The notes: generated from the sequence alone by a model not told the origin. A stretch of DNA of 64,000 bases from Hymenolepis diminuta (GCA_900708905.1 CAADRB010000014.1:3017822-3081821), one strand, 5' to 3'; shown: positions 37,531 to 51,376, numbered from the stretch's first letter. Numbers and translations: made by a program.

Positions 37531-40500
37531 AGAATTTTCCTTTGAAAACGACAATAAAATAATTGTTCTTTATGATAATATGATAAATCATTTTTGTTCG
37601 ACAAGTTTTATTTTTAATTGTTGTTAAAATATGTTTTGAAATATGCAACGATGCCTAATGCAGTTTACGGAAATTTCCAGCTAATCACTAGCCAAATGAG
37701 GTTTTAAAATAAGTCGCAGTTTTAAGGAATGGTGTAAGTGATGTCACTCTCCCAACCTGTACTTAATATTAAGGATTCTCTTCCGGTTCCCCATGTGACA
37801 TTTACTGACTCAGAGATCTGTCCACTCACATTTCTAAACAGTGATTCACAAAGCACAAAATCAGACAATCCCTTTAAGCGTATTTTAGTTAGCTTAATTC
37901 TCAACATGAGTTTTCCTCCCTCAGCACTGACGCCTTTCACTTACCGCCCAAATCCTCTTTCTACCCTTTCCTCCTTTATCCTTTTCCTTTCCACTTATCC
38001 AATATATTTTTGTCTTCTCAATGGTCTTGGCGATGACTGTTTCATCCTGCTAGGAGATCCAGTTCTGCTGTTATGATTTATTCGGCCAACAATTATCTTG
38101 AAAAGTGTGACACTGGGTTCTCTCTCGATTCTGTTTTGGAAGCCAAATCAAACATTAGCATTTTCCACCGATTTGTGAACACACGCATAAAAAAGTCATT
38201 TTAGTTCGTAATGGGGATATTCTAGAAATTCGTTTTTTAAATCACGATTCAGTCGACTAGAGGAAGTTTCCAGTTCACTTCTGATCTCCTGCATCCCGCA
38301 ATGAATGGTGAAGTCTGATCTCCAAAGTAGTTTGATAATGGTTTCACAGCTTCATTCACTTTCGGATCTGTAGGTCTTCTGGGTAAGATTGAATTAATGA
38401 ACTACTCATACTCGCTTGCACCCAACTTTCACAATTATATTTGAACCTTTTTCCCATCAGGAATATTTTCCATTTAGTTTGGAATACATCCCCATATGTC
38501 TGGAATCATTTTGCGAACATGCTACCATCTTAAGCGTCATAGTTTATTGAAAGAGGATATGTGTTAACGAAACAGTCTGAAATGAATGGATATGATTAGA
38601 TTGAAGGGGCATTTTTTCCGTCGGTGTCTCAAGTATTTTTACTTGCTGTCAGAGAAGAGCTTGCATTTACTCAAAGGTTGCGAAAAGCTTTGGATTCCTT
38701 GAAGATTGTCTAGTACCCATTCTGTAGACTGTATTGAGTTCGTAGATGAATGCGTCGCCACTTTTGTAGCTGCCCGCATTTTATTTTATTTTACATTTCA
38801 CAGTTAAAACCAGTGCGCTTCTCTCTGAGTCCTATTAACAACAGGTCAGCGAAAAACTAGTATTATTAAATACCAGATTTTATTGAGTTACAGAAAAGTA
38901 TAAGAACATATGAACGATGTCGTGCGTATTAATATTTAATGGTATTTGGCTACTTGTTAAGAGAATATCAGTTCATTTTACAATTGAATTTAGTGATCAC
39001 ACTACCAATAAGCCACTGAATAAGACTGGCAAATACATGCATAATAAAGGTGAATGAATTAGTAATGCAGTTGAGGATAAAGAAATTGATATATTTTGAC
39101 AACTCAACCAGGAATGGAATTCACCACAGTGAATAAAAAATCAACTCAATCTGTTATCCAATGGTAACCTACAGTATATCTTAGGTCACTTCGTGAGCAC
39201 CAGTGTACAGCACATTATATAATGAATATCCGAGTATACATCTTCAATTTTTGCATTATGAATGGGAATTAAATACACTTAGAACACATCACGTATGTAC
39301 TAAAAATAAGTTTTCAAAGGAAGCGTACCATGTATTTGCCTCAATTATTTGTGCAAAGTTTCAAAGAAAAATACTATTCACCGTTAATACTTTTTAGGAG
39401 ATTTTCTGCATCATTTTCGACGTTTTTCGTCTTTTATCGCTATCCTCTGAGATAGTTAAGAAGTGGTTTTGATAGTTCGCCAATATTTTCAACTGCATGA
39501 TATTTAATTCTTTCCAAAATTCACTCACCACCTTGATTAGTATTTGGAGCCTTTTTTCTTTGATCAGATAATTTTGTCTTCATTGTCTTTCGTCAAAGCC
39601 TAGAATTAGCAACATGAGTTTCAACTTCTCGGCAGTTTTTATGGATAAAAAGTTATTTAGGAAAATAAAGTTAGTTACGAAACTCTTTAATCACATCGAA
39701 ATATCTTCGACGCTGCCGCTTCTCCAGTGATCAAGATACCGATCTGATTGGAGGTATCTGTGTGGGATTAGTTCGTATGTTCCTAATCTTTCCCTTTCAT
39801 TAACCTCGATCCCCGATTTCTATACGAATTATTCTTTGAATTCAAAGAACGAAGAGGTTGGAATCCTCATTACTAGTTGCTTCCACCAATAGTCATCAGT
39901 TTCTTCCTTCTTTTTTAATAAATTCTGCTACAACCAAGGCCGTCATGACTGTCAGGTGGAGTAAAGACCATCTCATCTAATTAGAATATGACAGTCATCT
40001 TCTCTCAACTTCCTCTATCTCTCTAAGTTATTTTAGATCTTTGAAATAACTCCCAAAGCACTCTCCACAGCTCATTTAAGAATATTCTGTTTTTGTTCTT
40101 AGACACTCTTTACCGTCAGAGCAAATAATCCAGCCATTTCTAAAATTTGATATTTGAGGCTGGTTCGTTTACAGTATTCTAAGCAATCTAGGAATACGTA
40201 CATCCATGAGTAAGTTCATTTTACATTATTGAAATGCATTCATATATAATAGATTACCTGTAATATATAGGTAGCTATAGTAAATGGCCGTTGGAATTTA
40301 TTAAGAAAGCTTAGCAAATCTACAGCGTAAAAAAACTTGATTTTGATGCGTCAGTTATTTTTATTTCAATTTGGGAGTGCTGAATGCAAGTGCATTTGGA
40401 TCTTGCCCTATTAATTGACCTGAGGTGTGATATACCCCTAATTCTCCTTCAACTGTCAAATTAGAAACTGCTGCCAATTTGTTCTAGTGACTCAGCCGGA

Positions 40501-41389
40501 CCAGAGATTATGCGATTGATGACGAATTAGGTTATTGATGACAACTATTCAGTCAATCATATTATATAAAATTTGAGAAATGGAGTGACAGTTTTGAATG
40601 CATGAACCAATCGCGACAGAAATACCTTTAATTCCACTGGTGATGACTGCTGGAGATTTCGATAGATCGATAAATCAGCTACAGATTAGGAAAAAAAGTA
40701 CACAAATTAGCTTGACTATTCATTGTTTCGTCCAACCAGGCCTAGAAATTTGATTAATATCTTCCAATATTGTTATGTACAATCAAGCGAAACTGTTCAA
40801 CCAAAACGCATTAAGGTTTATAACCTTAGGAAACTATCTTATGAGACTGCAAACAAAAGGAGATCAATTTGAAATGAAAGATATGAGTAATCTTCTATAT
40901 CTATTACAGTTCCTTTTCTTCTGGAAAGACGTAATATATGCAGCTTCAGTGGGTCTAGAATGATCTCAAATAATCCTAAATCACGAGATAAAGTTGGTGA
41001 CATAAATATGTAACTACAACACTTCACAGCCATATTCTAAAAAGCCGCGTTTTTTGAGATTGTTAATTACTCTTAAGTAGTATATCTAGTTTTAATGTAA
41101 TTTTTGGATAAGAGGTGTAATAAATATTTAATACATACACTAATGAGAATAAAATTAATACAGAGATGTAGTATATTTGCGTATATAGTTCATATCATTT
41201 CATTGCAAGTTCTATCGTGTTAAAATCGTCTCAGAACGTATTAACCAGCTCTCCGTGGCTAAAAGAGACAAATTTATTGTTCGCGATAATAACAGTTGAC
41301 GGACAGCAATAATTACAATCTCTGATACATTTCCTTATTACCGAAAAAAAATTTTAACATATTTTCAGTAGTCACTTATAGAAACACTG
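37531..41389. other. Intergenic, possible interior of a decayed retroelement
   Basis: No intact frame of a known protein. An open stretch of 112 codons (37738-38076, plus) has no motif I recognise. A perfect 18-bp palindrome, TTCTTTGAATTCAAAGAA, lies at 39832-39849. No reverse-transcriptase motif was recognised, although the region is flanked by LTR-like blocks. Confidence 0.5.
39832..39849. repeat. Perfect 18-bp palindrome
   Basis: TTCTTTGAATTCAAAGAA is its own reverse complement. It sits in intergenic DNA; spacing does not match the alternating pentamers of a heat-shock element, and no function is assigned. Confidence 0.7.
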
Positions 41390-41713
41390 TTCTCCTATGC
41401 GACACGCGTGTAAAGTAGGGCGCCAAAGAGGCAAAAAGGAGATTGTAATTCTCTTGCCTCCCCACTTACCGGAACGCATAGGTCATTCACCAACTCCAAG
41501 TACTCAAAATGCTTTGGTCAGTGCAGTCTCATCCGAGCTATATCAAAGCTCTTTTTCCGTCTTAAGCGATTGACATTGGCAGATGATAAATGCAAATGAC
41601 CTGATGAAATCGGTCTGGCTGAAACTGCTTCACATTCAAATGAAACAGTATCAAACGTACTAGCACAAAATACAAGCGAGGCTATACAAACGGCTGCACT
41701 CAGGACCCAGCAT

Positions 41714-42357
41714 ATGAACTCTCAAACTGATCGTCCTTGGTCGCACATTAATCTCAACCTTGACGGACTTATCCTAGGAATCTTATCACTAATTCTAGTA
41801 GACTCGTACTCAAAGTGTTTTGAGATTATACCCATTAAGTCCGTCACAACCGGTACCGTTATCACAGAAACCGTCAGGTATTGGCTACTCGCATACCAAC
41901 AATTATTGTGTCCAGGAATGTCATCTATGATCCCAGTATGTCTAATTTTCACTCTCCACATAAGGTCATGGATGAGCAAATCGGTGACAGTGTAAAGAAA
42001 CAACTTTTCGATTCACAAGAGGCTCTTGATTTACCGCATTTTAGGTACCGGTCTACGCCGCATCCAGCCATATCTGAGGTAGTCCTTTGGAAGTCCTTTT
42101 TAGACAAAGACCCAAGAACATTCACTGTGAAGGATTTTTGTGATCTAATCTGGGTACTTCATGGCAAGCATCTTCGTTTTCTGTACACAGCCGTATCTAA
42201 CAATCTGAATCCGAATCCAACGGAGATCTATCTGGACGCTTATGCCTTTGCCTTGGAATCTCGAAACTCCAAAGACCCAATGCAATTATCTGCTTGGTCA
42301 TTACTCCGGTCATTTCAGAGGACCTCGGAAAAGATTGTGATGTACACAGCGCTATAA
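41714..42357 (+). mobile_element. Ty3/Gypsy integrase remnant, frameshifted
   Basis: The first frame (41714-41995) has DRPWSHINLNLDG, LILVDSYSKCFEIIPIKSVT and a TVITETVRYW helix. This corresponds to the W-x-H-x-D-x-x-G and VVVDxxSKWPE segments of the integrase catalytic core. The next frame (41881-42357) continues with RIPTIIVSRNV, equivalent to the HGxPxxIVSDNG segment with its catalytic Asp replaced by Arg, and then FRYRSTPHPA, the YRxTPHxx motif. The frameshift and altered catalytic site show it is dead. An LTR-like block follows directly, as expected for the 3' end of an element. Confidence 0.75.
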
Positions 42358-42660
42358 ACTGTCTAAGGGGAAAATGCAGTCGTGCTATCGACCGCTTATC
42401 GAACACGCTTATCGAGGTCTCCCAGGCAACCAGCTATTAATAATCGTGCAGCGTAGTCCTAATTGTACAAACAATTGCCAAAAATTTTCAGTAAAACTAT
42501 CTCCTCATTAAATTCCCTGTGTTCTAACTAATGTGGACGTAGCCTAACAAATGCTAGGAGCAATCTATGCTAGACTTCTAGTACTTGTGTGCACCTACTT
42601 GAACTTCTAAGGGGATTACTAGGGCCTTATTTCTGTAGTATCTACTACAAGGTTCAAAGT
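42358..42660 (+). mobile_element. LTR-like block, copy C (partial)
   Basis: The part from about 42520 reads ATGTGGACGTAGCCTAAC, GCTAGGAGCAAT, AAGGGGATTACTAGGG and TGTAGTATCTACTACAAGG. These line up in order with the last third of LTR-like copies A and B. Lying straight after the integrase remnant on the same strand, it is best read as the 3' LTR. Confidence 0.45.
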
Positions 42661-44503
42661 GGATCAACAGCTTTCGCCGGGAGGTGCTGAATAAAGATGT
42701 TTATTTAGGAAAATTAAATATGTTGTTTTATTGTTAGTTATTTATAAATTTTACATATTCCTTAAAACATACCAAAATTATGGGTCTTAATTTGAGTAAA
42801 GCCTTCTATTCGGTAATTCCGAGTGGTTATCAAGTTCTGAGATTTGTGGACTATACTTGGGAAGCAAATAAGGAAAGAATATTTATCAAGATAACATGAC
42901 CAATCCCTCAATTTGACCACCTTCTCAATTACCCCTAGACGTTGCGAACATGAAGTTGCACAGAAATCTGGAGATGAGATGCTGAAATTGAAATTTTGTC
43001 GGATTAGGATATGGTGTAATGAACCGTACTCTAATAGTAAAAGCGCTCTGATCGAAAGTTCAAAATTTAAGTGGAGTAAGACTCTTTTGATATTTTGATT
43101 CCCTTTCTCAATTTCTAAGCGACTGCTTCAAATTAGCCGCTTACTAACTGTTTTACTTTTCCCTTCTCTCAGTACACTTTCCCATAACTAAAATGTATAC
43201 CTTACCTTGTCGTGGGTAATCACACTAGTAATAATAAAATCACCATAAATGAAAAAGATATAACTTGAAAGGTAACTTATGATATCCATTCCCAGGCACA
43301 AAACTCCATTAAAATGATAATCGGAAGTTAAAAACTCCTACCATAATAGACGTTGGTGTTTAGTGGCAAGAATATTATTAAAGTAATAAACCATATGAAA
43401 ATTTTCCATAACAATATTAATCATGAAGTGATTCTTTTGTCTGGTTCTATTTTAAAGCAGAGCTGTGATCATACGTTGCTTTTGGAATGTAACCTTGGCT
43501 GGGTTATTATCGTTCTGGTTTGACAATTGACAACGCCGTCCTAACTAAGTTTGTTTCGTTTTCACAAGTATATTCGACAATATATTCATAGGACTTACTT
43601 ATCTGCCTCTATAATCTAATCATGAAGAAGCTATATATAAAAATAGATTAAATGAGGAACAGGCACATAATATCATTAATTGAAAAATGAGCACGCTGGT
43701 ATGCTCTGTTAATAGGAGGAAGATTAAAATATTTTGATACTCTGAACAGAATTTACAAAATTCTGCTATTAAAATCTGTCCCTAACTTTCCTTTGCATTA
43801 ATGACATATCAGGTACCCTATCAATCCTATACATCAAAGTTATGCATGAAAAGCTAATCTGTCTTCGGAAGTGAAGCGAAAATTTCATTTAAACTGCAGA
43901 TCTCCCCCTCTTGGGTCTGGGCTGCCACAGCCATAATGTACCCAACCAGTCTGGGTACTTTAGACTGTGTACGTGTCAAGTGTCTTAATAACATTGGAGT
44001 TAGCTTTATATTAGTAACCAAGAATTTGACCATAATGTTGACAGGTATTTAATCATTGTATGGCTGTGTCGTGGTAGTAGTTGTAGCATTAGTAAACACA
44101 GTGTTGGTATTATTATTTGTAGTGGATGCAGTAGATCGAGTATAGTAGCAAGGGACCAGGGAGTCAGAAAGAACACGAATTGACTAGATTTCATTTTGAA
44201 ATGTGAGATCGCATAAATTACTTCACTATTTTGGAAAAATCTAGGGAAGGGAAATTTATACACACGGACATTAGAGTAACAACAACGGTTGGGAGAACTG
44301 GTTTGAATTAGCAGATTTCGAAGGATGGAACCAGAAAAGGTAACACATGTGAGAGAAGGATGAAGTAATACAACGGATAGGGTTAGATCGGAAAGGTTAT
44401 TTCAGAACATTACAGCATCAATCCAAATCATCTTGCTATCGAGAGGGAAGAGAATTTTAACTATGACGAACTATCAGAGCTTTAAGGATTATTTCATCAC
44501 ACC
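42661..44503. other. Intergenic, no gene recognised
   Basis: No frame exceeds 90 codons and none shows a known motif. A short inverted repeat (GTACCCA and TGGGTAC, 938-944 and 952-958 past 43000) is the only structure noted. Confidence 0.55.
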
Positions 44504-44525
44504 NNNNNNNNNNNNNNNNNNNNNN
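44504..44525. other. Assembly gap (22 N)
   Basis: A short run of N in the supplied sequence, probably a small estimated scaffold gap. Confidence 0.99.
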
Positions 44526-47500
44526 TTCCAAGATCTTTCCAGTTCAAGTTCTGACTCGGCAACTTTTACATTGCGGCTTCGGTGCACATTCAGTGCTTTG
44601 AATATCTAATAACACTTGTTAATGCCGATCGGTGAAGTGATACTCACATTTCGAATAAAAGTTCTAGGTCATCAACTCTCTTTCTGTAAGATGAGCATTG
44701 AGAAACAGTTACAGTTATAGAAACATAAAATAACAATCATATTTCCAAATTTATAACAAACTGACACACTTTATGTATGTAAATGATAATATATCAGAAA
44801 AAGTACCCTGAATGGTAAATTATGACATGGAGTAGACAGCACATGCAAAACAAAAGGGAATAGCCATTGCGTTCCTTGTTGGAAAGGCTATATTGAGCAC
44901 ATCATAAACCCAGCAGCCAGACATAGCTAATACAAGGGGGGTTTTGGGAGGGAGTGGGTTGTGGGCACATCACCCCATTTAGTGACACTCCGAATCGATA
45001 TGCTTGCAATCCACACACTCAAGTATGTGCGCTGTCAAACAGATAAAGATATTTTGAATAGTTAGTTTCTTACACTAGTATAATCATGAAGGTCACCAAA
45101 GGGAATTTTCCAAAAACACTTTGTACAATTTTTCGCTGTGGGAAAGCATCTAAAAGTAAGGAGTAGCAAAGAAATTCAAAAAGATTCAAGGCAAAGAGAA
45201 CGCGTAGAATTATGAAACGGTGTCAGCATAAAATGTGATCTCTTCTTGGGTACAGCCGTCTTCTTCATGTTCTAATGTTCCAATGTTTGTATTTTTAGAA
45301 CCTTCCCCCACCTTTTTTTAAAACCATTTCCTATTCACGTAGTCCAGATTTTATTGATCATGGCTGGATGGCTGGATGACCATTTCAGAGACGTTTTCTT
45401 CTAATAGCTAGGACACTATCAGAAGATTGGAGCTAACCTAATTGTAATACATCAAAACTTCCAGGAAATGAACCCTATTAATTAATATCACGGCATCAAT
45501 ATATTCCAAGGTCTATTTGAAATGAGAGCTGCCTTCGCTACTAAATTTAAATCTCTCATGCATACCTGCCGTAAATAGCAACTATTCCTGTAACTTAACA
45601 CACGCAGTAGGCAAAACTTTTAACTGTTCCTTTCCTTGAAATATTAAATAATAAAGTGCCCTATTTACCTGCAATTATTTTGAAAACCTGTAGGTTTAAG
45701 GGTTTAAAATACCAAGCTCCATAAATTTAAATTGCTATTGTAAATGAAATACTAAGTCCGGAATTGTTGCTAGTAAGTGGTAAAGCGAGTATTCAAAAAA
45801 GCATCCAAACCGCATTTCGTATACTACAGAAGGATAAAATAATTAAGTGTTATATGCAATGGTTTTTCATACGAGAACTTCAGACCTTTTTTATTCTCGT
45901 AAACCCGGCTCTTTCAAGTGTTAGCATGCGGAGTAATTTAGCCAATAGAAGCTCAATCTGAGATGACCTTGAGACTCATTGGTTAATTTCCTAATAGTAC
46001 GGCAACAGACTCACTCGGACCTCATTATGCTCGATTATGAATATATTTCTCGTATAAGAGAGAAAAGCAAAATCATTGTCCCTATTGTTAAAATATGCTA
46101 TATATTTTGAGGTTCTGTGCCAGTAAAATTGACACCAAAACTTACTTTGAGGTGCCGGTAATCTCTCAGTGGTCAACGCAAATGACTGCTAGGTCAGTTG
46201 TTACGACGTCGATGCTCATCGTGTACATTCAGTAACGCAGATGCCCGATCGCACTGTTGAACTCTGGACAACGAGGGTGGTGGTAAATTCATAACTGACT
46301 TAGGAAGTAATTTTAGGAAATATTATGAATTGAAATTTGCATTTTCAATACTCAAGGTATGCATACATTATTATTCTAACCAACTCTAGAAATTCTGAGT
46401 CGAAGGCAGTGTAAGTATAAATCATAAGCAAAATCTTAGACCATAGAAGTGCAGCTCTATGAAACATTTCGCATCACTATATGCAAATTTTAAATGCCAG
46501 TAAGAATTATGCATAACAAACATGAATTCAAAATCTATTGGTACTCATAGGTGGGAAGCGACCGACAATATTGGAAGAAGTTACTGCAGTGTCCAATCCA
46601 CTCTGTCTTGTTAATGTTAACCTAAATGGTCCTTGCGATAGTTATGGTTACCTAACCCCACTTTGTACTTTTGACCTCTTTCGATATATTTATGTAATGG
46701 CTCTGCTTATTTATAATAGATGGTTTTATGCGTTTAATGATTTGATATTTCATAAATGAAACTACATGACAAACGCCTTATTACGGAATTATATGTCTAA
46801 TGTGGTGTCAAAGGTACATAATTTATATAATGAAATTGTCTAGGCTTGCATTGCTCCCATAAGTTGACCTGAAGATAAAAAAAATCACAATTGACAATAG
46901 TAGTTGATACGACCCAAAACGTGTTCTCTTTAGAGGAAGGTAATTAAACTAATACTGCTAGTTGATAGTTGATAGTCGCCAAAAAAATAGTGTGATTTTT
47001 TTCTTACTAAAGAATCATAACCTTTACTAGATACAAACATGAAGACTAAATTTTAATCCAGTCTTATCTAAATCTATTTCTCTTCTTTGTGGGGCTTACC
47101 GATAGCATTTTTCTCTAGTAGACAAATATAAGGCCAGTGAAATCTACTGAAATAAGCTAGTGAATTTGAAGGAGGATACTTAAGGGGCTTAGTTGGAAAA
47201 GAGGAGGACAACTTCAATGATCGCAATATTTATAGGTGATACTTCTTTCTGCTGGATACAATAGACACGCTTTACACAATTACATTTGGTTACAGCGTGA
47301 AGGTGTACTTATCAGGGGTGTATAATTAATCACGGGATGACTTCCGCGAAGAAATATCTACAGCTAAAATAGTATCAGGGATTGGAATTCTCATTCAATA
47401 GTCCTTGTCGGTCTGAATAAGACATTTGATACTCTTTGAGTGTGTGCAGTATTGCGACGTTTAATAGATCCTTATGCGGTAGCAAATCCTGAGGATGGCC

Positions 47501-50341
47501 AAACTCTTTTTACTTTAAGTATGAATCCGGCGCAATTTAAAAGAAAAAATTCTTTTCTTTCAACTTGTCAAAATTTAAGTGAATGCAATTAGAATAAAGA
47601 AATTAATATTTGAAAGCACTTTAAAACAATAACCTGGGAATTAACATGCCGTGAGTTCCCACCTGACTGTAATGCTGCGAGGAAGATAACCAATACTTCG
47701 GCCAAATGATCACAAAAAATTTTGAATATCCCCAGAAGAAGGCTCAAGACCATCCAATCCATATGTTTGATTTAGCACTAATAACTTCCAAGCACAATAA
47801 TGAAAGTGACTTCCAACACTCGCCTTAGGCAAAGGAGTAACATTATTAAGCCTCCTTGATGAGAAACTCGCAGTCCGCAATATTTCACGCTTAATCGGCG
47901 AAGTTGGTCAATATGTACTATTGGGTATCGAACCGGGGACAGAACCTGAGACCTTTAGCACCAAAGTTAGATAATTACATTAGACTGAGTGAAATTTATT
48001 GCACACATTACTGGGAATATTAATAGCTGATAACTGTTTAATAGGATCTTGAATGAATTTTAAGCAATATGCATAATATTTCACGATACAACTTGAATGG
48101 GCGAAACCATTACCATAATCACATTAATTAGCAATAAGATTAAGCACAACATTAGTATTTATCCCAAAAGCTCAAAAAAGTAAATTTACACTGATAAAAA
48201 ATTACCTGCTTGAACTGCATTAGTTCAGAAGTCTGCCCTGTTTAAATATTACTAAAAGCAGTCATTTAACCTAATGAGTTCATTCGTCTTGCAATATGCT
48301 CGCTCTAACTCCCAGGCAGTGTTATTCGGTCTTATCTTTATTATATCCCATACTTAAAATGAATTGAAAATCTTTTAGAAGAAAAGTAGTGTTCTAATAT
48401 TTATAAAAGGAATAAAGGATAACTTAGGTGGTAACCATTTAAACGGATAAGAAAATTTTTCGAGACCCTTGGGAGTGTTCACGGAACTTGACTCAGAGTC
48501 TCTCGATTAGAAACTCTTATGCTCCCATCCTCTTGCTGACCAGAGTTAACTAGTGTGGTTGGCTACTCACATCAATGGATGTGCATTAACGAGCATCGAT
48601 CTAGTGACCGCTACGCTGCCGTACATACGCTGATACATTGAATGCATATACGGTAAATCAGGTCCTATATAAAACAACTTGTTAACACAGATCAAGTCCT
48701 TCAAGCCACTGTTGATCATCCGATTGATGTGTCCTTTGGAAGCACTGCACATATTTGCCTTACAATAATATCGGTCATGTTTTGAGTTTAGGACACAGCA
48801 GAAGCCCTAGATGTGGTATGCAGGCTCTCAGTGTCTAGTCACATAATAAACTCCTTTTGAGACACGGTTGACCACCCCTAGTCACTTGTCTATCTAAACA
48901 ACTAGCTTTCCATTAAAAAGATGAGTAATAAGTTTTCTGCGAGGGTTCTATTGACTTATCCAGTTTCTCTCAATTTCGTATCAACGCACACTGGGACTGA
49001 TAATTAAGTAACCCTTTAGCATCCACAAAATTTTGTTTGAAAGTTTAATACTGTTAGTCGAATCCCATCACGTCTATTTCTGTGAACTCGACCTATTCCA
49101 TTATTTCACTGATATCATAACTCATTGGCAATAAGGCATGAATGCACTCAATCCCACCTAGGGTGCCAAAGGGGAAATCCCGATCATTCCAACGGGCTAC
49201 TTCCATCCTGTTCTCTGGCAATTTCACCTCATTTGCCACCATTATTTTTAATGGATTGCAATTTACCAATTTGTCCTAGTCAAATTTCTAACGCCTATTA
49301 AACAGCCTCTCGTTCTGATCTACCAATGACTCGGTACTCTGATACCCTCTCACTATTTAGGGGAGAGACGCATCCATCGTGCCGCTCAACTACAAGCATC
49401 AATGTCACATTCTGTCTTCTTTCTAACCTGTATGGGGGTAAAATTTGCAGTGATTAGAGCTCAATAAGTTCTCATACTCTACGTTAGTCGCTCCTAAACT
49501 GAGGCTGCCTCTCTGTGCTTACCCATTTAACCTCGTATAGCTGCCCATTCCTTTCACTGGCTCAGTCATAGCCGACTCATTCAACAATTCACAAACTACG
49601 CTGTTTGCCGCCAACTCAGGTTCCACTGCACCTCCGTCCTGAGCCTGGTATTACCAGAGTGCCAACTTAAGCTAACATCAGCAGCCTGACCCTCCTGTCA
49701 GAGAGCCCCTAACAGTCTATTAAAATCGCACAAAGTACTACAGCAAATCCGTAACAAAGTCCAAGATACAATTGATCTTCGGTGAAGTACAAGAGCTAAG
49801 GCTACAACGACGCCATTATATGAACTAAAAACGAACCGACAACCAGTAGAAATTCAAACCCTTATTCCATCATCACCCAACTCTAAGGAAGTCAAATCAG
49901 AAATATAGGAGAAGTCGATTTTCCAGTAGTATTCACTTTCCATAAGAACGCAATATAAAAAAATGTATGCATGAACACATTCAGAGTTTGTGTATACACA
50001 CAACGAAAGACTAATTTGATCACCAAGTGCCTACAGGAGGCTTTTGGAAAGAAGCTGAAGATACAAAACAAGGTGAGATGAAGGAAAGACGAGGGAAGGG
50101 AGGAGTGAGGAAGGAGATTGAGCAGATGTGAAAAAGGAAATGCAGGTTTTCTTTCCCTCTTCCTCATACACACCTGTTTTCAACTGAGATTTGGATTGGA
50201 GGTGTATACACATACGCTACTGCTTTTAAGTATAACAAAATAAGAGGGACGGAAAATGGTTACTGTCCATTGCAAAGATAGAATACAGACTTCTAATGAA
50301 GATGGAATAACTGTACACGTCGAGCTTTAGACACACTCGCT
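44526..50341. other. Intergenic between GIT flank and SBNO 3' end
   Basis: No host gene was recognised. It contains tRNA-like repeat pieces at about 46155-46290 and, on the minus strand, about 48590-48640. The stretch 49000-49900 is less AT-rich and looks like old repeat DNA, but I could not match it to any element. No canonical AATAAA for the minus-strand SBNO gene was found within about 400 bp of its stop. Confidence 0.5.
46155..46290 (+). repeat. tRNA-like SINE fragment
   Basis: The text CAGTGGTCAACGCAAATGAC, then CTAGGTCAGTTGTTACGACG and TCGATGCTCATCG, closely parallels 51469 onwards (CAGTAGTCAACGCGCACGCT, AAGTCAGAGGTTACGAAATC, AACGCCCATCG). The GTGGTCAACGC portion resembles a tRNA D-arm/A-box region. 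Confidence 0.5.
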
Positions 50342-51376
50342 TTATGAGTCCTTCCACTGAATTTTCATCCTGACCGGAAGTCTAGGCGCAGCAGCGATTT
50401 GAGACGAATTTGTTGCTGAAGGTCGAGGGGAAGAAGAAATGAGAGATGAAGAGGATTGTGATCGGAGCAACTGTTGCTGCTGAGCAGGTTGTTGTGATAC
50501 AGCCCTTCCACCACTAGCGGACTGAATTTGCAACCGTGTAGGCTGAGGAGCAGAATTTAGAACCGATCTGACGGGAACAACCTGAGTCTGCTGAGAAGTA
50601 CTAGGAGTCGTGAAGCGTAATAATGGTTGAGGTCGAACTTGAGGAGTTGATGGGGTCTGAAGAACCCCGTTTACATTAAGATTGTCATGGGAGACCCAAT
50701 TGATTCTTCTGCCACGTGAGGCAAGAATTGTCGGAGGCGGACGTGAATGCGTAACAACTCGTGGAGGAGCTTGTCGCACCATCCGTGTTGTTGAAGGTGC
50801 TCCAGTGCTATTTACAACCGCAGATTGGTTCAGTGTCGGTTTTTGAACGGCTGGTCGATAGATAATAGACCGAGGCGAGGGAATGAAAGACGAAGGTCGA
50901 ATAGGGGAAGCATTGCCGATTCTAACACCATTTGAATCGATGGAAGAAACAGAAGATCTTCGTGAATTAGCAACATGCAGAGCGGCAGCAGCATTTTTCG
51001 AGCTCCAGAATTCTCGATGGTTAATACCTTGAGTGAGAGGCAAAGAAGAACGTGATGGAAGACTTTGCAAACGCTCTTGGCTTGTTGCGGAATCGATGCG
51101 CATGGGAGAAGGCTTGCTATCAAAGTCTAAACTATTTGGATTTGATTCAAGACGTTTCAGACAGTCGAGAACAGGTTTTACACCAATTTGAGAAATAAGC
51201 AGACCCACGATCCTCTTGCCTTCCTCTGGTTTTAGACGAACAACCTGCATAGACACTGATTGATGAGGAAGTGTTGTCAGAGCGTGTTTCACGTGTTGCC
51301 AAACATTCAATACGGCCCCACTCAATACATAATAGGTACGCTCTCGTAGTCCATTTTCACAGATACCCGATAGCTT
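50342..51376 (-). CDS. SBNO1: SBNO exon 7: C-terminal domain, stop
   Basis: Residues 1298-1641 and [23 protein letters not shown] then AVLNVWQHV and [17 protein letters not shown] match the conserved end of the family (GLRCRTYYVLCGSVLSVW, MQIVRLRTEDGQRIVGL). The following 250 residues are Ser/Pro/Gln/Arg-rich ([20 protein letters not shown]), more than in vertebrate SBNO1. Confidence 0.94.
   Translation of the reverse strand, partial: KLSGICENGLRERTYYVLSGAVLNVWQHVKHALTTLPHQSVSMQVVRLKPEEGKRIVGLLISQIGVKPVLDCLKRLESNPNSLDFDSKPSPMRIDSATSQERLQSLPSRSSLPLTQGINHREFWSSKNAAAALHVANSRRSSVSSIDSNGVRIGNASPIRPSSFIPSPRSIIYRPAVQKPTLNQSAVVNSTGAPSTTRMVRQAPPRVVTHSRPPPTILASRGRRINWVSHDNLNVNGVLQTPSTPQVRPQPLLRFTTPSTSQQTQVVPVRSVLNSAPQPTRLQIQSASGGRAVSQQPAQQQQLLRSQSSSSLISSSPRPSATNSSQIAAAPRLPVRMKIQWKDS

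Noticed and set aside
39832..39849. Heat-shock element
   Set aside because: The TTC and GAA blocks are not spaced by two bases in alternating order, as a heat-shock element requires.
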